Under the pieces are notes generated by a model, which ran no database searches, was not told the DNA's origin, and was given only the letters and a program-made list of their open reading frames with translations. Shown piece by piece: positions 1-8,038 of a DNA stretch of 34,056 nt. The position numbers and the translations under genes were made by a program. The stretch is from positions 1 through 34,056 of the forward strand of contig QCIQ01000017.1 in NCBI GenBank assembly GCA_003216595.1. Direction: 5' to 3'. Source of the stretch: Prochlorococcus sp. AG-402-M18. GTDB taxonomy: Bacteria; Cyanobacteriota; Cyanobacteriia; PCC-6307; Cyanobiaceae. Within the stretch, counting starts at the first letter, position 1; every line of letters begins with the position of its first letter.

Positions 1-618
1 AGAGGTAGACCCATCAGTCACTAACTCCATTTTCAATCTTTCTCTTGTAGATCCCCCCTCAGCCACGGCAGTTTCATCAATAGTAAAATTAACTCTATTG
101 ATTGGCATAAATACAGCATCTATTTGAAGCAAATCAATTGCGCTTGTCTCTTCGTTTCTTCTATCAACTGGTCGATATCCAACACCTCTTTCTACATGAA
201 TTTCTAATTCTAGGCTGTGGCCCTCGTGAACTGTTGCTATTGGACGATCTCCATCAACGACTTCAACTTGAGAAGAGAATTGAATATCCTTTGCTTTTAC
301 TTCGGCTGGACCAGTAACAACAAGTCTTCCTATCTCAAGATCCTGGCTCCTACTATCAACTGGAATTTGTTTGCAATTTAGAAGAATGTCTAAGACATCC
401 TCTCTTACACCAGGGATTGTTGCATATTCATGATTAACACCCGCGATTCTTACAGCAGTAACTGCGCTGCCTTCGAGTCCGCCCATCAATACTCTGCGTA
501 AAGAATTACCCAAAGTTGTTGCTTGACCTCTTTCAAGAGGTCCAATAAGGAAAACGCCTGTTTGGGAGCGATCTTGAGAAACTTGATGATCGATCCTGTC
601 TATCTGGTATTGCAACAC
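1..618 (-). CDS. rpoA: RNA polymerase alpha subunit, N-terminal part (runs off the left edge)
   Basis: This is the alpha subunit of RNA polymerase. Its N-terminal domain dimerises and nucleates assembly of beta and beta-prime. The 206 visible codons carry the family signature [20 protein letters not shown] near residues 26-45. The C-terminal domain, which contacts UP elements and activators, lies outside the window. The start is GTG at 618-616, reading [16 protein letters not shown]; an in-frame TAG lies two codons upstream, so no longer start is possible (the TTG next to it is the only close alternative). It is the last gene of the ribosomal superoperon visible here, 51 bases downstream of rpsK, behind a terminator-like hairpin. 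The product assignment is certain; the 3' end is not visible. Confidence 0.97.
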   Translation of the reverse strand, partial: MLQYQIDRIDHQVSQDRSQTGVFLIGPLERGQATTLGNSLRRVLMGGLEGSAVTAVRIAGVNHEYATIPGVREDVLDILLNCKQIPVDSRSQDLEIGRLVVTGPAEVKAKDIQFSSQVEVVDGDRPIATVHEGHSLELEIHVERGVGYRPVDRRNEETSAIDLLQIDAVFMPINRVNFTIDETAVAEGGSTRERLKMELVTDGSTS

Positions 619-635
619 GGTCTAATGCGATGTGG

Positions 636-663
636 GAAAAAAAGAAAATTTCACTTAAGTGAA
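636..663 (-). terminator. Terminator-like hairpin between rpsK and rpoA
   Basis: On the minus strand the 14-base palindrome TTCACTTAAGTGAA (650-663) can fold as a 5-bp stem with a TTAA loop, and is followed at once by a T-rich run (ATTTTCTTTTTTT). This is the layout of a weak intrinsic terminator or attenuator placed between rpsK and rpoA. The stem is short and AT-rich, so full termination is unlikely; partial attenuation or 3'-end processing is an inference. Confidence 0.35.
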
Positions 664-669
664 TAGATT

Positions 670-1062
670 TTAAACGCGTCTGCGCTTAGGTCTCCTGCAA
701 CCGTTATGAGGGAGAGGAGTTACATCTCTGATCAAAGTAATTTCAAGACCAGCGACTTGCAACGCCCTTATTGCGGTTTCACGACCTGAACCTGGTCCTC
801 GTACAAGAACTTCTATTTGACGCATTCCTTGTTCTAAAGCCCTTCGGGCTGCAACTTCAGCAGCGGTTTGAGCAGCAAAAGGAGTACCTTTTCGAGCTCC
901 TTTAAACCCGCTTGCTCCTGCCGATGACCAGGAAATTACTTCACCTGAAGTGTCAGTAATTGAGACAATGGTGTTATTGAAGGTACTTTGAATATGCACA
1001 ACTCCATTAGGAACGTTGCGCTTTGATTTCTTAGAACCGGATTTCTTTGAGGTTGTAGCCAT
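670..1062 (-). CDS. rpsK: 30S ribosomal protein S11
   Basis: S11 sits on the platform of the 30S subunit and helps shape the mRNA exit/E-site region with S7 and S18. The 130-residue length is normal for bacteria. Recognisable blocks are [18 protein letters not shown] near residues 21-38, the [13 protein letters not shown] loop, and the C-terminal [13 protein letters not shown] tail. It is followed by rpoA and preceded by rpsM, the usual alpha-operon order. The ATG start fits the family N-terminus, with a lysine/serine-rich leader as in other cyanobacteria. Confidence 0.98.
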   Translation of the reverse strand: MATTSKKSGSKKSKRNVPNGVVHIQSTFNNTIVSITDTSGEVISWSSAGASGFKGARKGTPFAAQTAAEVAARRALEQGMRQIEVLVRGPGSGRETAIRALQVAGLEITLIRDVTPLPHNGCRRPKRRRV

Positions 1063-1127
1063 TAGGCTGTGCCTTATTTAAAAAAAGATTTAGTAAATTA
1101 CCATTTGGTAACAGGAGTCTTAAGAAA

Positions 1128-1493
1128 TTATTTCTTTCTTCCTGCAACAGTTTTCCGCGCTCCTCTACGTGTTCGGGCGTTAGTCCTGGTCCGCTGTCCA
1201 CGAACAGGGAGACTCATTCTATGCCTTCTTCCACGAACACATCCTATATCTTGAAGACGTTTCAGTGCCATTCCTTCTTGACGCCTCAAATCTCCTTCAA
1301 GAGTGAATTCTTCAGTAACAGCTCTGAGCTTCTGCACATCACTGTCTTCTAAATCCTTTACACGAGTATCAGGGTTTACGCCCGATTTCTCGAGGATATT
1401 CTGAGCTCTGGTTAAGCCGATACCATAGATGTAAGTTAAGGCAATTTCTACCCGCTTTTCGCGAGGTATATCGATGCCTGAGATCCGTGCCAC
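1128..1493 (-). CDS. rpsM: 30S ribosomal protein S13
   Basis: S13 is in the head of the small subunit. It bridges to the large subunit and contacts P-site tRNA through its basic tail. The 121 residues begin [20 protein letters not shown] after Met, contain the helix-hairpin-helix [12 protein letters not shown], and end in the family's arginine-rich tail ([20 protein letters not shown]). It lies between rpmJ and rpsK; the 113-base gap upstream is among the widest in the operon and is rich in inverted repeats. Confidence 0.98.
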   Translation of the reverse strand: MARISGIDIPREKRVEIALTYIYGIGLTRAQNILEKSGVNPDTRVKDLEDSDVQKLRAVTEEFTLEGDLRRQEGMALKRLQDIGCVRGRRHRMSLPVRGQRTRTNARTRRGARKTVAGRKK

Positions 1494-1521
1494 TTAGGGA
1501 TAAATCGAAGAGGACAATAAA

Positions 1522-1545
1522 GATCATCATAATTTAATGATGACC
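1522..1545. repeat. Stem-loop in the rpmJ-rpsM gap (arm 1)
   Basis: GATCATCAT (1522-1530) faces ATGATGACC (1537-1545) across a 6-base AT loop. On the minus-strand transcript all nine positions can pair, one as G-U. It lies about 29 bases upstream of the rpsM start codon, so it could affect S13 translation or be a processing site. No function can be shown from sequence alone. Confidence 0.4.
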
Positions 1546-1599
1546 TTGTTGTAAGAAGTAAACGAAAAGAAAATTAATCTTTCTAAGCTTCTTAACAAG
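1545..1599. repeat. Long stem-loop in the rpmJ-rpsM gap (arm 2)
   Basis: CTTGTT-gt-AAGAAG (1545-1558) is complementary to CTTCTTAACAAG (1588-1599), giving a 12-bp stem with a 2-base bulge and a roughly 29-base AT-rich loop. A third short inverted repeat, GTCAGG (1599-1604) with CCTGAC (1612-1617), spans the rpmJ stop codon. The elements are contiguous and nearly fill the gap. They may act in RNA processing, attenuation or mRNA stability within the operon; this is inference. Confidence 0.4.
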
Positions 1600-1606
1600 T
1601 CAGGAA

Positions 1607-1723
1607 TTAGCCCTGACGCTGTTTGTTTCGAGGCCTTTTCTTGTTGATCACATAGATCCGGCCTCTGCGCCTCACGATCTGATCGTCAGGACTAATTTTT
1701 TTGACTGAGGATCTAACCTTCAT
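1607..1723 (-). CDS. rpmJ: 50S ribosomal protein L36, cysteine-free (C-minus) form
   Basis: L36 is the smallest large-subunit protein and binds 23S rRNA. This 38-codon gene starts MKVRSSVKK and ends [10 protein letters not shown], the same length as E. coli L36, and aligns without gaps. The four zinc ligands of the classical form (Cys11, Cys14, Cys27, His33) are Ser11, Asp14, Asn27 and Asn33 here, and there is no Cys or His anywhere. It is therefore a zinc-independent L36. It lies 41 bases after adk; the infA gene often found between them is absent. Start and stop are unambiguous. Confidence 0.97.
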
Positions 1724-1764
1724 TTGGTGAGACTCTCCTATTTCCAAACTATAACTTTACTACA

Positions 1765-2316
1765 TCATCCGCCTAAAGCTTTCTCAATACATGAAAACAC
1801 AACATCTATGTCAGCATTACCGTCTATCTCCTCAAGAATTCCTGCTTTGGCATAGAGATCAATAAGAGGGGAAGTTTTTTCTCTGTAAATTTTGAGTCTA
1901 TTTATTATGACTTGTTCATTATCATCCTGTCTTCCTCTTTCTAAAAGCCTTTTAATCAAATAATCATCGGCAATTTTTATTAATATTACTCCTTCTAAAG
2001 GTTGATTGATTTTTTCTAAAAGACTTTTTAGAGAATTAGCTTGATTAACATTCCTAGGGAAACCATCAAGCAACCAGCCTTCATTAATATTTACCAATCT
2101 CCCTTCGACAATTGAAAGCACTAATTCATCACTTACCAACTCTCCTCTATTCATAACTTCCGCAGCTTTAAGACCTAAATCGGATCCTGAGGAGACCTCA
2201 TCTCTAAGCAAATCTCCCGTTGAAAGATGATCTAAACCATACTTTCTACAAAAAAGATTTGCTTGAGTTCCTTTACCCGCGCCAGGGGGGCCAAGGAATA
2301 GTAATTTTTTTTTCAT
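1765..2316 (-). CDS. adk: Adenylate kinase (short LID form)
   Basis: Adenylate kinase catalyses ATP + AMP to 2 ADP in the cytoplasm. The P-loop GPPGAGKGT occupies residues 9-17, the AMP-binding helix carries STGDLLRDEV, and GFPRN follows in the NMP-binding core. The LID is the short type: RGRQDDNEQVIINRL follows directly, without the roughly 30-residue zinc-finger-like insertion of long forms, giving 183 residues. It follows secY by 25 bases, the classic secY-adk order. It supplies nucleotide balance and is co-transcribed with the translation genes. Confidence 0.97.
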   Translation of the reverse strand: MKKKLLFLGPPGAGKGTQANLFCRKYGLDHLSTGDLLRDEVSSGSDLGLKAAEVMNRGELVSDELVLSIVEGRLVNINEGWLLDGFPRNVNQANSLKSLLEKINQPLEGVILIKIADDYLIKRLLERGRQDDNEQVIINRLKIYREKTSPLIDLYAKAGILEEIDGNADIDVVFSCIEKALGG

Positions 2317-2341
2317 TTAAATTAAAATCATAGTAAAAATT

Positions 2342-3661
2342 TTATTGACGTATTAATCCTTCATATCTTTGAGAAATGACATAAGTCTGAATCTGCTTAG
2401 ATGTATCAATTGCTACTCCTACCAAGATTAATAATGAAGTCGCACCAAGCCCTTGAAAAGTTTGAACATTAGTTGCTCTCTCTACTGCAGCAGGGACAAT
2501 GGCAACTGAACCAAGAAACAAGCCACCAAGTAAAGTGAGGCGGTTTTGAACACCTGAAAGGTAATTACAAGTTGAACCTCCAGGCCTTACTCCTGGAATT
2601 GCAACACCACCTTTTTTTAAATTAGAGGCAATATCTATTGGATTAATTGTTAACGATGCATAAAAGTATGCAAATCCTAAAATTAATGCAAAAAACGTAA
2701 TTGCATATGGCCACGGGTTGGCCGAACCTGGATTAAGTGAGCTAGCAGCCTTAATTAGTAAAGGGTTTTGAGTGAAATTTGCGATTGTTATAGGGAGGAA
2801 AATCAATGCAGAAGCAAAAATTATTGGCATAACTCCACCGGCATTTAACTTAAGAGGTAAATAACTTTGCCTATTTGGCAAAACGGCTGTACCTCCCATC
2901 TGGCTTTTTGCACTAACTATAGGAATTCTTCTAGCACCTTCTTGAACAAAAATAATACCGACAATAGTAATTAAAAAAACTATCAAAAGAATTATTATTC
3001 CCAGAACATCAGATCGATCCCCAGTTTGAGCTTTTTCAATAGTAGAGCTAAGTGCCTTAGGTAAAGTAGCCACAATATTCAAGAAAATAACTAAAGAAGC
3101 GCCTTGGCCTATTCCTTTTTCAGTAATAATCTCACTAAGCCACATAACTATCATTGATCCAGTGACCAATGCCAGTGATGTTTGAATAACAAATTCAGTT
3201 TCTCCAAGACCTTCGACTGCATACTGTCGAAGAATCAAAGCAAAAACTGTACTTTGAACCAATCCCCAACCCAATGCGACGTATCTAGTAATTTGAGCAA
3301 TCTTCCTTCTACCTGCCTCTCCTTCATTTTTCTGTAAATCTTCCAATTGGGGTAAAGAGGCAGTAAGCAATTGAATAATTATTGACGCATTAATAAATGG
3401 AAGAATACCTAGTGCAAAAATACCCAAAGTTGAGATTCCACCTCCTGTGAAAATATCAAGAAATCCAATCAACTGCCCCCCCTGATCAATAAAAGTTTTA
3501 AAAGCCTCTCTATCTATTCCAGGCATAGGAATATAAATTCCTAATCGAACAACTAGCAATAAACCCAATGTCGTAAATACTCTCCCCCTAAGCTCCTCAT
3601 TACTGAAAAGCTGAGTGATTACTTCACCTGCGCTTGGATTTCGACCTCGACTTATTAGCAT
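2342..3661 (-). CDS. secY: Preprotein translocase subunit SecY
   Basis: SecY is the channel of the Sec translocon, with SecE and SecG, in the plasma and probably thylakoid membrane. The 439 residues contain about ten hydrophobic segments. Family marks include GIYIPMPGIDREAF after TM1, the plug region near GGGISTLGIFALGILPFINA, and the cytoplasmic loop with IPGVRPGGST used for ribosome/SecA contact. It ends in a short basic C-terminus. It lies between rplO and adk as in most bacteria, so synthesis of the translocon is tied to that of ribosomes. Confidence 0.98.
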   Translation of the reverse strand: MLISRGRNPSAGEVITQLFSNEELRGRVFTTLGLLLVVRLGIYIPMPGIDREAFKTFIDQGGQLIGFLDIFTGGGISTLGIFALGILPFINASIIIQLLTASLPQLEDLQKNEGEAGRRKIAQITRYVALGWGLVQSTVFALILRQYAVEGLGETEFVIQTSLALVTGSMIVMWLSEIITEKGIGQGASLVIFLNIVATLPKALSSTIEKAQTGDRSDVLGIIILLIVFLITIVGIIFVQEGARRIPIVSAKSQMGGTAVLPNRQSYLPLKLNAGGVMPIIFASALIFLPITIANFTQNPLLIKAASSLNPGSANPWPYAITFFALILGFAYFYASLTINPIDIASNLKKGGVAIPGVRPGGSTCNYLSGVQNRLTLLGGLFLGSVAIVPAAVERATNVQTFQGLGATSLLILVGVAIDTSKQIQTYVISQRYEGLIRQ

Positions 3662-3720
3662 TTAATAAGAATAATTTATTGAAGGCTAGTGTATAAAATC
3701 TAAATTTTTAGATCCAGAAA

Positions 3721-4173
3721 TTAGTTATGTACCTCACATGTGCCACCAGCTTCTTCAATTTTCTTTTTAGCTGATGTTGTGAAAGCGGCAGCTTGAACAG
3801 TCAATTTTGCGTCTAATTTACCATTACCAAGTATTTTCAGAGGATTTTTTGGTTTAGTCAAAAGCCCTTCCTTAACCAATAGATCAAGGTTAACAACAGT
3901 TCCTTCTTTCAATGCATTCAAACTGGAAACATTGAGGACAGTAAAATTTTTCTGATTAACTATTGGAAAATGTTTTAGTTTTGGAACTCGTCTATATAAA
4001 GGCATTTGACCACCCTCAAAGCCTGGTCGAGTAGGTCTACCTGATCTAGATTTTTGCCCCCTCATTCCAAAGCCGCAACTAGCTCCTTGACCAGCAGAGA
4101 TACCTCTACCTTTCCGCATTTTTTTGCGTCTAGATCCTGGATTTGATTGAAGAGATTCTAATTTAATAGTCAT
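3721..4173 (-). CDS. rplO: 50S ribosomal protein L15
   Basis: L15 is a late-assembly large-subunit protein that reaches deep into 23S rRNA with its extended N-terminus. The glycine/arginine-rich segment ([20 protein letters not shown], residues 16-35) and the following RGQKSRSG are diagnostic. The globular C-terminal part carries the usual hydrophobic core. At 150 residues it is normal. It begins 5 bases after rpsE; rpmD (L30), which sits between them in many bacteria, is missing, as is usual for cyanobacteria. Confidence 0.97.
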   Translation of the reverse strand: MTIKLESLQSNPGSRRKKMRKGRGISAGQGASCGFGMRGQKSRSGRPTRPGFEGGQMPLYRRVPKLKHFPIVNQKNFTVLNVSSLNALKEGTVVNLDLLVKEGLLTKPKNPLKILGNGKLDAKLTVQAAAFTTSAKKKIEEAGGTCEVHN

Positions 4174-4178
4174 GATTT

Positions 4179-4802
4179 TTAAGAATAAATCTGCTCAAGT
4201 GAAATACCACGCTCTTTTGCTGTGGCCTTATGAGTTCTTAACTCGCTTAAAGCAACCATTGCAGCACGTGCATTATTGAGAGGGGTCTTACTACCTAATC
4301 GCTTAGCAAGTACATTTTTTATTCCTGCCAACTCCAAAACGGTCCGAATGGAACCGCCAGCAATTACTCCCGTTCCTGGCGCTGCAGGACGAATTAAAAC
4401 GCTTGCTGCTCCATCTCTACCGTTAGAGAGAGTTGGGATCGAGCTGTTTCGAGTTAAAGGAACACGAACTAAATGTTTTTTACCATCTGCGACTCCTTTA
4501 CGAACGGCACCAATGACATCACCTGCTTTTCCTACACCAACACCAACTTGTCCTTTTTCATTGCCTACTACAACTATTGCCCTAAAACTCATTTTCTTTC
4601 CACCTTTGACTGTTTTGGAAACCCTTCTAATTTGGACAACTCGTTCTTGCCATTCAGAGTCTCTTTCTTGACCTCTTCTGTCTCTTCTCCCTCCACGTTT
4701 TTCACCACGGTTGCGGCGATTTTCCTGCCTACCATCAGCAGCAGGGGTATCTGATGATCCAGAATTTTTTTTATTTGAGGACTGGTTTTTAGAGTCTGTC
4801 AT
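4179..4802 (-). CDS. rpsE: 30S ribosomal protein S5 with long charged N-terminal extension
   Basis: S5 lines the mRNA entry channel and influences decoding fidelity. The double-stranded-RNA-binding-like fold begins near residue 52 ([20 protein letters not shown]), followed by [20 protein letters not shown] and the C-terminal half with [20 protein letters not shown]. Before the core lie about 50 residues of low-complexity Ser/Asn then Arg/Gly-rich sequence ([17 protein letters not shown]), making the protein 207 residues against about 165 in E. coli. The ATG chosen is 14 bases after rplR and fits operon spacing. Confidence 0.97.
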   Translation of the reverse strand: MTDSKNQSSNKKNSGSSDTPAADGRQENRRNRGEKRGGRRDRRGQERDSEWQERVVQIRRVSKTVKGGKKMSFRAIVVVGNEKGQVGVGVGKAGDVIGAVRKGVADGKKHLVRVPLTRNSSIPTLSNGRDGAASVLIRPAAPGTGVIAGGSIRTVLELAGIKNVLAKRLGSKTPLNNARAAMVALSELRTHKATAKERGISLEQIYS

Positions 4803-4816
4803 TATTGAAGCAATGA

Positions 4817-5185
4817 TTAAAAGTTCAAGCCTGCCACTCTGGCAGCTTCGGCTAGAGCTTTAACCCTGCCATGATAGATGTTTCCACCTCTGTCAAAGAT
4901 AACTTGTTTGATACCTTTTGATAAAGCTTTTTTTGCTACGAGCTCTCCTACAGCTGTAGAGGCGTCACAACTTCCAGCATTAACTTTTAGAGAGGCTTTC
5001 AAGTCTTTATCCAATGTGGATGCAGCACATATAGTGTTTTGAGCATCATCATCTATTACTTGAGCATAGATGTGGTTATTAGAACGAAAGACAGCAAGTC
5101 TTGGTCGAGATTCTGTTCCACTTAAGCTTCTCCTCAAGCGTTTATGTCGTTTTTGAGTCTGTTGTTTTCTAGAAAGTTTTGACAT
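4817..5185 (-). CDS. rplR: 50S ribosomal protein L18
   Basis: L18 binds 5S rRNA with L5 and docks it in the central protuberance. At 122 residues it has a basic N-terminus ([18 protein letters not shown]), the [21 protein letters not shown] core strand and the C-terminal [17 protein letters not shown], all typical. It lies between rplF and rpsE as in the spc operon. Confidence 0.98.
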   Translation of the reverse strand: MSKLSRKQQTQKRHKRLRRSLSGTESRPRLAVFRSNNHIYAQVIDDDAQNTICAASTLDKDLKASLKVNAGSCDASTAVGELVAKKALSKGIKQVIFDRGGNIYHGRVKALAEAARVAGLNF

Positions 5186-5219
5186 GGCTAAGAAATTTTA
5201 AAAGACAAATTAAGCAAAA

Positions 5220-5759
5220 TTAAGTTTTGCCAGACTTACCAGCTTTCCTAATTATCTGTTCTCCTTCATATTTTATTCCCTTACCTTTGTAAGGTTCTGG
5301 AGGCCTGATTGATCTTATTTTGGCAGCTTCATTACCAACTAATTCTTTATCAGATCCAGTTACAGTCACATTTGTATTATTTTCAACTTTAAAAGTTATA
5401 CCTTCTGGAGGAACAACCTCAACTGGATGACTATAACCAGCACTAACAACAAGAGTTTTTCCTTTGACTTGGGCTCTTGATCCAACACCAACAATCTCAA
5501 GTTTTTTTGTAAAGCCATTACTAACTCCCTCAACCATATTTGCAACAAGAGATCTACATAGCCCATGCATTTCTCTGGATTGTCGCTTTTCGTTAATTGG
5601 TTTAACAACAATAGTATTGTCGTTTTTGCTTAGGCTTACTCCATCAGGAAGAGTACGTTGCAGTTCCCCTTTGGGACCTTTTACCGTAATGGAAAGGCCT
5701 TCGATTTTTACATCTACCTTTTCAGGAAGGGAGATTGGTTTTTTGCCAGTACGAGACAT
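5220..5759 (-). CDS. rplF: 50S ribosomal protein L6
   Basis: L6 lies near the sarcin-ricin loop and the factor-binding site. Two related RNA-binding domains are visible: an N-terminal half from [15 protein letters not shown] and a C-terminal half ending in [16 protein letters not shown], the family signature. The length of 179 residues is normal. Shadow reading frames on both strands inside it are not genes. Confidence 0.98.
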   Translation of the reverse strand: MSRTGKKPISLPEKVDVKIEGLSITVKGPKGELQRTLPDGVSLSKNDNTIVVKPINEKRQSREMHGLCRSLVANMVEGVSNGFTKKLEIVGVGSRAQVKGKTLVVSAGYSHPVEVVPPEGITFKVENNTNVTVTGSDKELVGNEAAKIRSIRPPEPYKGKGIKYEGEQIIRKAGKSGKT

Positions 5760-5776
5760 AATAAATACCTAATCAA

Positions 5777-6178
5777 TCAACAGACGTAGCAGAGGACTTC
5801 TCCTCCAACACCTTGTTTGCGAGCATCACGATCACTCATAACTCCCTTAGAAGTAGAAATTATTGCAACTCCAAGGCCTCCTAAAACTTTTGGTAATCCT
5901 CGAGTATTTTTATAAATCCTCAATCCTGGTTTACTTACTCGCTGCATTGAACGAATAATGGGTGAGCGATGCTTACCAGTGTATTTCAATCCAAGAATGA
6001 GCTGCTTTCGAAAGCCTTCTCCTTCTTCATTAATTTCTGCAATAAATCCCTCACGCTGAAGAACCTTAGCGATACTAAGAGACATTCTTGAAGCAGGGAC
6101 TTTGGTTTTTTCATGACGTTTTTCACTTGCATTTCGTATGCGAGTGAGCATGTCTGAAATTGGATCGTGGTTGGCCAT
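5777..6178 (-). CDS. rpsH: 30S ribosomal protein S8
   Basis: S8 binds the central domain of 16S rRNA and is an early assembly protein; in E. coli it also represses the spc operon. The 133 residues begin [20 protein letters not shown] after Met and end with the signature [20 protein letters not shown]. It follows rplE directly: rpsN (S14), which lies here in E. coli, is not present, consistent with cyanobacterial gene order. Confidence 0.98.
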   Translation of the reverse strand: MANHDPISDMLTRIRNASEKRHEKTKVPASRMSLSIAKVLQREGFIAEINEEGEGFRKQLILGLKYTGKHRSPIIRSMQRVSKPGLRIYKNTRGLPKVLGGLGVAIISTSKGVMSDRDARKQGVGGEVLCYVC

Positions 6179-6197
6179 AGTATTTAGCTAATCAAAC

Positions 6198-6737
6198 TCA
6201 TTTTTTACGGAAGGGCATTCCCATTTCACTCAGAAGAGCCTTGCCTTGTTCATCAGAGGAAGCACTGGTCACAATTGTGATATCCATGCCTCGAATGGCG
6301 TCGACTTTGTCAAAAGTAATCTCAGGGAAGATAAGTTGCTCTTTGACTCCAATGGTGTAATTCCCTCGGCCATCGAAGCTTTTTGGACTCACACCACGAA
6401 AATCTCTGATTCTTGGAAGTGCCAAATTAATGAACCTTTCCAAGAATGCATACATGCGATCACCTCTAAGTGTGACTGCACAACCTATAGGCATTCCTTG
6501 TCTGATCTTAAAAGTAGCGATTGCTTTCTTGGCCCTTGTCACAAGGGCTTTTTGCCCAGAAATTGTTGCCATTTCAGCCAGAGAAGCTTCTAAAGCTTTT
6601 GAATTTGATGCAGCTTCACCAAGTCCTCTATTTAAGGTAACTTTCTGCACCTTAGGGACTTGATGAACATTTTTCAGACCAAGATCTTTTAAAAGCTTTG
6701 GTCTAATTGTCTCTCGATAGCGGGTTTTTAATGACAT
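6198..6737 (-). CDS. rplE: 50S ribosomal protein L5
   Basis: L5 binds 5S rRNA and forms part of the central protuberance, where it contacts P-site tRNA and S13. The 179 residues include [16 protein letters not shown], the [16 protein letters not shown] block and the C-terminal [20 protein letters not shown]. It is separated from rplX by 90 bases carrying a terminator-like hairpin, unlike the near-contiguous genes around it. Confidence 0.98.
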   Translation of the reverse strand: MSLKTRYRETIRPKLLKDLGLKNVHQVPKVQKVTLNRGLGEAASNSKALEASLAEMATISGQKALVTRAKKAIATFKIRQGMPIGCAVTLRGDRMYAFLERFINLALPRIRDFRGVSPKSFDGRGNYTIGVKEQLIFPEITFDKVDAIRGMDITIVTSASSDEQGKALLSEMGMPFRKK

Positions 6738-6744
6738 GGCTGGG

Positions 6745-6775
6745 AAAAAAGTTAATTCTGGTCTTGGTCAGAATT
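6745..6775 (-). terminator. Terminator- or attenuator-like hairpin between rplX and rplE
   Basis: Read on the minus strand, AATTCTG (6769-6775) and CAGAATT (6754-6760) form a 7-bp stem with an 8-base loop, followed by AAC and then six T (6745-6750). This matches the form of an intrinsic terminator, though the stem has few GC pairs. It sits in a 90-base gap about 8 bases upstream of the rplE start, so it could reduce read-through or mask the ribosome entry site of L5. The role is inferred. Confidence 0.4.
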
Positions 6776-6827
6776 CAATTGGGAAAAGAAAGTCTGCTTT
6801 AGTTAATTAAGACAATGGGATAGTGAA

Positions 6828-7184
6828 TTAATCAATTAATTCCCCAGTCTTTTTTAATCGTCGTTTCTTTGATCCGTCTTTATCTACAAAAATTTCAACC
6901 TTACTAGCAACTTTCTCTTTAGTTGAGTAGATCATTACATTTGAGGCATGCAAGGAAAATTCTTTGGTCTCTATTCGACCAGTTTCTCCTTCCTGTGAGG
7001 GTTTTACATGCTTTGTTCTTTGGTTAATTCCTTGGACTAAAACTCTATTTTCATAGGGAAGTGTTTTAAGGACTTCACCGGTTTTCCCCTTGTCCTTTCC
7101 AGAAATAATCTGAACTGTATCTCCTTTACGTATCTTCATTTTGATCCGATCAGCAGGTGCTTTGGATTTGTTAATTGCTGGCAT
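6828..7184 (-). CDS. rplX: 50S ribosomal protein L24
   Basis: L24 is an assembly initiator that binds the 5' end of 23S rRNA and ends up near the tunnel exit. The KOW motif is clear at residues 19-35 ([18 protein letters not shown]). The 118 residues agree with cyanobacterial L24. It starts 2 bases after the rplN stop, implying translational coupling. The stop codon lies inside an AT-rich palindrome (6825-6842). Confidence 0.97.
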   Translation of the reverse strand: MPAINKSKAPADRIKMKIRKGDTVQIISGKDKGKTGEVLKTLPYENRVLVQGINQRTKHVKPSQEGETGRIETKEFSLHASNVMIYSTKEKVASKVEIFVDKDGSKKRRLKKTGELID

Positions 7185-7186
7185 GA

Positions 7187-7552
7187 CTAAATAACCTCCG
7201 GAGCTAAAGAGACAATTTTAGTGAAATTGCGCTCTCTTAATTCTCTTGCGACAGGACCAAACACCCTAGTACCTCTGGGGTTTTGATCATCATTGATAAG
7301 GACAGCAGCGTTGTCATCAAAGCGAATTGAATTTCCAGTCTCTCTACGCATTGTTGCTCTAGTACGAACAACAACCGCTTTAACGACATCTGACTTTTTG
7401 ACTCCCATATTTGGCATCGCATCTTTAACAGAAGCAACAATCACATCGCCTACATGGGCATACCGACGATTGGAGCCTAAGACTCTGATACATTGCAAAC
7501 GCTTGGCACCACTATTATCTGCAACGGTTAAGAATGTTTCTTGCTGAATCAT
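7187..7552 (-). CDS. rplN: 50S ribosomal protein L14
   Basis: L14 lies at the subunit interface, contacts 16S rRNA helix 14 and is the docking site for the silencing factor RsfS. Its 121 residues start [20 protein letters not shown] and include [19 protein letters not shown] and a C-terminal [19 protein letters not shown], all diagnostic. Its start codon overlaps the rpsQ stop by 4 bases. Confidence 0.98.
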   Translation of the reverse strand: MIQQETFLTVADNSGAKRLQCIRVLGSNRRYAHVGDVIVASVKDAMPNMGVKKSDVVKAVVVRTRATMRRETGNSIRFDDNAAVLINDDQNPRGTRVFGPVARELRERNFTKIVSLAPEVI

Positions 7553-7815
7553 TTTGCAGCCTCCTTAGATTTCATACCCTGAACGAGAATATCTGTAACC
7601 GTCCATCTTTTGTGAGCGCTCATTGGAGGAGACTCTTTAATCCGAACTCTGTCTCCCACTTTGCAATGGTTTTCTGCATCATGGGCTTTATATCTAGTCG
7701 TACGACTAATAATTTTTTGGTAGATAGGATGTGGAAATCTATTTTCCACAGCCACAACTACTGTTTTTTTCATTTTGTCACTGACAACAGTGCCGACCAT
7801 TTCCTTAAGTGCCAT
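7549..7815 (-). CDS. rpsQ: 30S ribosomal protein S17
   Basis: S17 is an OB-fold primary binder of the 5' domain of 16S rRNA. At 88 residues it carries the family line [17 protein letters not shown] and the [20 protein letters not shown] segment. It overlaps rplN by 4 bases (ATGA), so the two are probably translationally coupled. Confidence 0.97.
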   Translation of the reverse strand: MALKEMVGTVVSDKMKKTVVVAVENRFPHPIYQKIISRTTRYKAHDAENHCKVGDRVRIKESPPMSAHKRWTVTDILVQGMKSKEAAK

Positions 7816-7825
7816 AACTAAAAAA

Positions 7826-8038
7826 TCAAGATGATGTATTGGAGCGGCTTCGCTCGTTAGAAACCGTTAAAAGTTGCGCTAATTCGGTTCGTGCCTCTTT
7901 GAAACGATGTGTTTTCGCTAGCTGTCTAGTAGCTTGCTTGAAACGAAGATCAAAAAGTTCTTTACGAAGATTTTCAATCTTTTCTGATATCTCGGAATCA
8001 GAGAGATTCCTTACATCTTTCGTAGTTGTTTTGCTCAT
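7826..8038 (-). CDS. rpmC: 50S ribosomal protein L29
   Basis: L29 is a two-helix protein at the tunnel exit next to L23, where trigger factor and SRP dock. The 70 residues contain [20 protein letters not shown], the conserved L29 core. It overlaps the rplP stop by 4 bases (ATGA). Confidence 0.96.
   Translation of the reverse strand: MSKTTTKDVRNLSDSEISEKIENLRKELFDLRFKQATRQLAKTHRFKEARTELAQLLTVSNERSRSNTSS

Noticed and set aside
1069-1254. 61-codon plus-strand open frame opposite rpsM
   Set aside because: It is antisense to a clear S13 gene, has no family resemblance and follows the codon shadow of the real frame.
3691-3712. AT-rich inverted repeat in the rplO-secY gap
   Set aside because: A 7-bp stem of nearly all A and T with a 2-base loop is too weak to call.
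6825-6842. 18-base palindrome over the rplX stop codon
   Set aside because: All but its outermost pair is AT with a 2-base centre and no T run placed to make it a terminator; probably chance.
7534-7821. 95-codon plus-strand open frame opposite rpsQ
   Set aside because: It exactly mirrors S17 and part of L14 and has no features of its own.
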